Assembly: GCF_042688525.2 (NCBI RefSeq)
Contig: NZ_JBHWAB010000001.1
Coordinates: 2,418,001-2,482,000 of the forward strand
Direction of reading: 5' to 3'
DNA: 64,000 nucleotides
DNA from: Haloimpatiens sp042688525
Lineage (GTDB): Bacteria; Bacillota; Clostridia; Clostridiales; Clostridiaceae
Part shown: positions 62,839 through 64,000 of the stretch, one piece after another
How positions within the stretch are numbered: the stretch's first letter is position 1
Layout of the letters: every line of letters begins with the position of its first letter
Position numbers and translations under genes: made by a program
The notes under the pieces: generated by a model
Seen by the model: only the letters and a program-made list of their open reading frames with translations
Database searches by the model: none
What the model was told of the DNA's origin: nothing

Positions 62839-63287
62839 TGGAAAATAATTCTATAGAAAATTTAATGAAAACTACATTAGAAAATTTAAAAGATATGATA
62901 GACGTAAATACTATTGTAGGTACTCCAATAGAATCAAAAGATGGTGATTTAATTTTACCTATCTCTAAAGTATCTTTTGGTTTTGCATCTGGGGGAAGTG
63001 AATTTTCTACAAAACAAACTCCTGAACCTAATCCTAAATTACCTTTTGGAGGAGGTTCTGGTGCAGGCGTGTCAGTTAAACCCGTAGCATTTTTAGTAAT
63101 GAAGGGTGACTCTGTTCGCTTACTTTCATTAGATGCAGAAAATACTTATGAAAAAATGATAGATTCTGTTCCTCAAGTTTTTGATATGATAAAAGAAATG
63201 GCTAATAATAAAAAGAAAAAAGATAAAGATTGTTGTAAAGATAATTTAGAAGAACAATTTGATGCATATGAAGATAAGGAATATTAA
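62838..63287 (+). CDS. ytfJ: sporulation protein YtfJ (GerW family)
   Basis: 149 residues. GTG start overlapping the previous stop (TAGTG) with GAAGGAGGAATA ahead. IENLMKTTLENLKDMIDVNT, IVGTPIESKDGDLILPISKV, FGFASGGSEF, FGGGSGAGVSVKPVAFLVM are the GerW signature. The protein is needed for normal spore germination or coat formation in Bacillus. It converges on scpB with a 4-base overlap. Confidence 0.93.
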   Translation: MENNSIENLMKTTLENLKDMIDVNTIVGTPIESKDGDLILPISKVSFGFASGGSEFSTKQTPEPNPKLPFGGGSGAGVSVKPVAFLVMKGDSVRLLSLDAENTYEKMIDSVPQVFDMIKEMANNKKKKDKDCCKDNLEEQFDAYEDKEY

Positions 63288-63895
63288 TTTTCCTTATCTT
63301 CTTTTTCATTTTGATCTATTATATCTTCATGTGTTATATCATTTGTAAGCTCTTGTAAAGCTGGTAAATCCTTTACCTTCTCTAGTCCAAAATGTTTTAA
63401 AAATTTGTCACTTGTAGCATATAAAATAGGTCTACCTGGAACTTCTTTTCTGCCACATTCCTTTATAAGTTCTTTTTCTGAAAGTCTTGATATTGCCTTA
63501 TCACATTTTACCCCTCTTATTTCTTCAACATCTATTCTTGTTATAGGTTGTTTATATGCAATAATTGCTAAAGTCTCTAATGAAGCTTGCGATAAAGAAT
63601 GTTTTACATTTACTTTTAAAAGCTTTTGAACATACTCACTATTTTCACTTCTTGTAACTAATTGATAACATTCATCTATTTTTATTATTTTTATACCTCT
63701 TTCTTCCCTGTTATAGCAATCCATCATTTCATTTAACAACTGCTTTGTATATTTTATAGAGGAACTTAGAATTGAAGCTATTTGATTAATTTTTAATGGT
63801 TCTCCACTAACAAACAATAAGGATTCTATTATAGAAAAAAACTTCTTTTTTCTAGAAACTTGTTCTATTTCTATTTGATCTATGTTATTTTCCAT
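63284..63895 (-). CDS. scpB: segregation and condensation protein B
   Basis: 203 residues: IIESLLFVSGEPLKINQIAS, QLVTRSENSEYVQKLLKV, SLSQASLETLAIIAYKQPIT, RIDVEEIRGVKCDKAISRLS, GRPILYATSDKFLKHFGLEK. These are the winged-helix domains of ScpB, which with ScpA and SMC forms condensin. Start ATG 63895 overlaps the scpA stop by 11 bases; a GTG three bases earlier is possible. Confidence 0.95.
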   Translation of the reverse strand: MENNIDQIEIEQVSRKKKFFSIIESLLFVSGEPLKINQIASILSSSIKYTKQLLNEMMDCYNREERGIKIIKIDECYQLVTRSENSEYVQKLLKVNVKHSLSQASLETLAIIAYKQPITRIDVEEIRGVKCDKAISRLSEKELIKECGRKEVPGRPILYATSDKFLKHFGLEKVKDLPALQELTNDITHEDIIDQNEKEDKEN

Positions 63896-64000
63896 CACTA
63901 TTTACTGTCCCTTCTAAATATATTTCTGTAAAATTACCATCTTGATATACATTTATTACTTTTAGTTTTATTAATTCTAGTAGTGCTAAAAATGTAACTA
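63885..64000 (-). CDS. scpA: segregation and condensation protein A (3' end only)
   Basis: The visible 38 residues read TFLALLELIKLKVINVYQDG then NFTEIYLEGTVNSDGK, the typical ScpA C-terminus. The gene continues beyond the window edge and overlaps scpB by 11 bases. Confidence 0.9.
   Translation of the reverse strand, partial: VTFLALLELIKLKVINVYQDGNFTEIYLEGTVNSDGK

Overview
The window is AT-rich chromosomal DNA (roughly 28% GC by eye) from a spore-forming, low-GC Firmicute, most likely a cluster I Clostridium. The evidence is the set of core genes (gltX under a T-box, a stand-alone AICAR transformylase under a ZTP riboswitch, dacF, a DUF2953 gene, ytfJ, scpB, scpA), together with consensus sigma-A promoters, strong AGGAGG ribosome binding sites and clostridial small membrane proteins. 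No rRNA, tRNA or CRISPR array was seen.

Layout. 1-8.9 kb is mostly core: a SulP permease (cut by the window edge), glnS, T-box-gltX, a GNAT-HD fusion, a coiled-coil protein, an HD hydrolase and the riboswitch-controlled purH-like gene. 9-32.4 kb is an accessory zone read almost entirely from the minus strand. It holds single-gene units (GNAT acetyltransferases, NUDIX, APH-like kinase, hydrolases, CPBP proteases, a HEPN protein, a Bce-type ABC module with a broken kinase) mixed with gene remnants and a decayed IS3 element. 32.6-34.3 kb holds decayed phage-like genes (HTH, SH3, DUF1653). 34.3-52.5 kb is bounded by two copies of a serine-recombinase arm and carries a flavoprotein operon, more accessory units, Rpn-family nuclease genes, a VapA-like protein and, at its right end, a large serine recombinase. 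52.7-60.8 kb has a DUF4272 protein, a Cys-rich protein, membrane proteins and an Hsp90-like/helical-repeat pair. 60.9-64 kb returns to core sporulation and cell-division genes.

Two results stand out. First, a PyrK-like reductase gene is cut in two. Its start codon, RBS and first 15 codons sit at 52.5 kb on the minus strand. The rest sits at 34.32 kb on the plus strand. Each half abuts a copy of the same recombinase arm (CGTGTTTTC-NN-ACAGGAAGGA). Joining the halves at the shared TGTCCTT restores a perfect reading frame. This is the product expected if the 18.1 kb between the sites was inverted by the resident large serine recombinase, whose own 3' end runs across the site.

Second, the accessory genes are packaged by two interspersed repeats. 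One is an upstream repeat carrying an extended -10 (TGGTATAAT). The other is a downstream ~40-bp palindromic terminator (AAAAACACCGTA...TACGGTGTTTTT). The two share the core TTGAATAATACGGTG, which gives the region a gene-cassette look without any integron integrase. A third repeat family (MITE-like, one copy with an 11-bp target duplication) and repeated Rpn footprints complete the picture of a much-rearranged accessory region. All functional assignments are by reading of motifs; no database search was possible.
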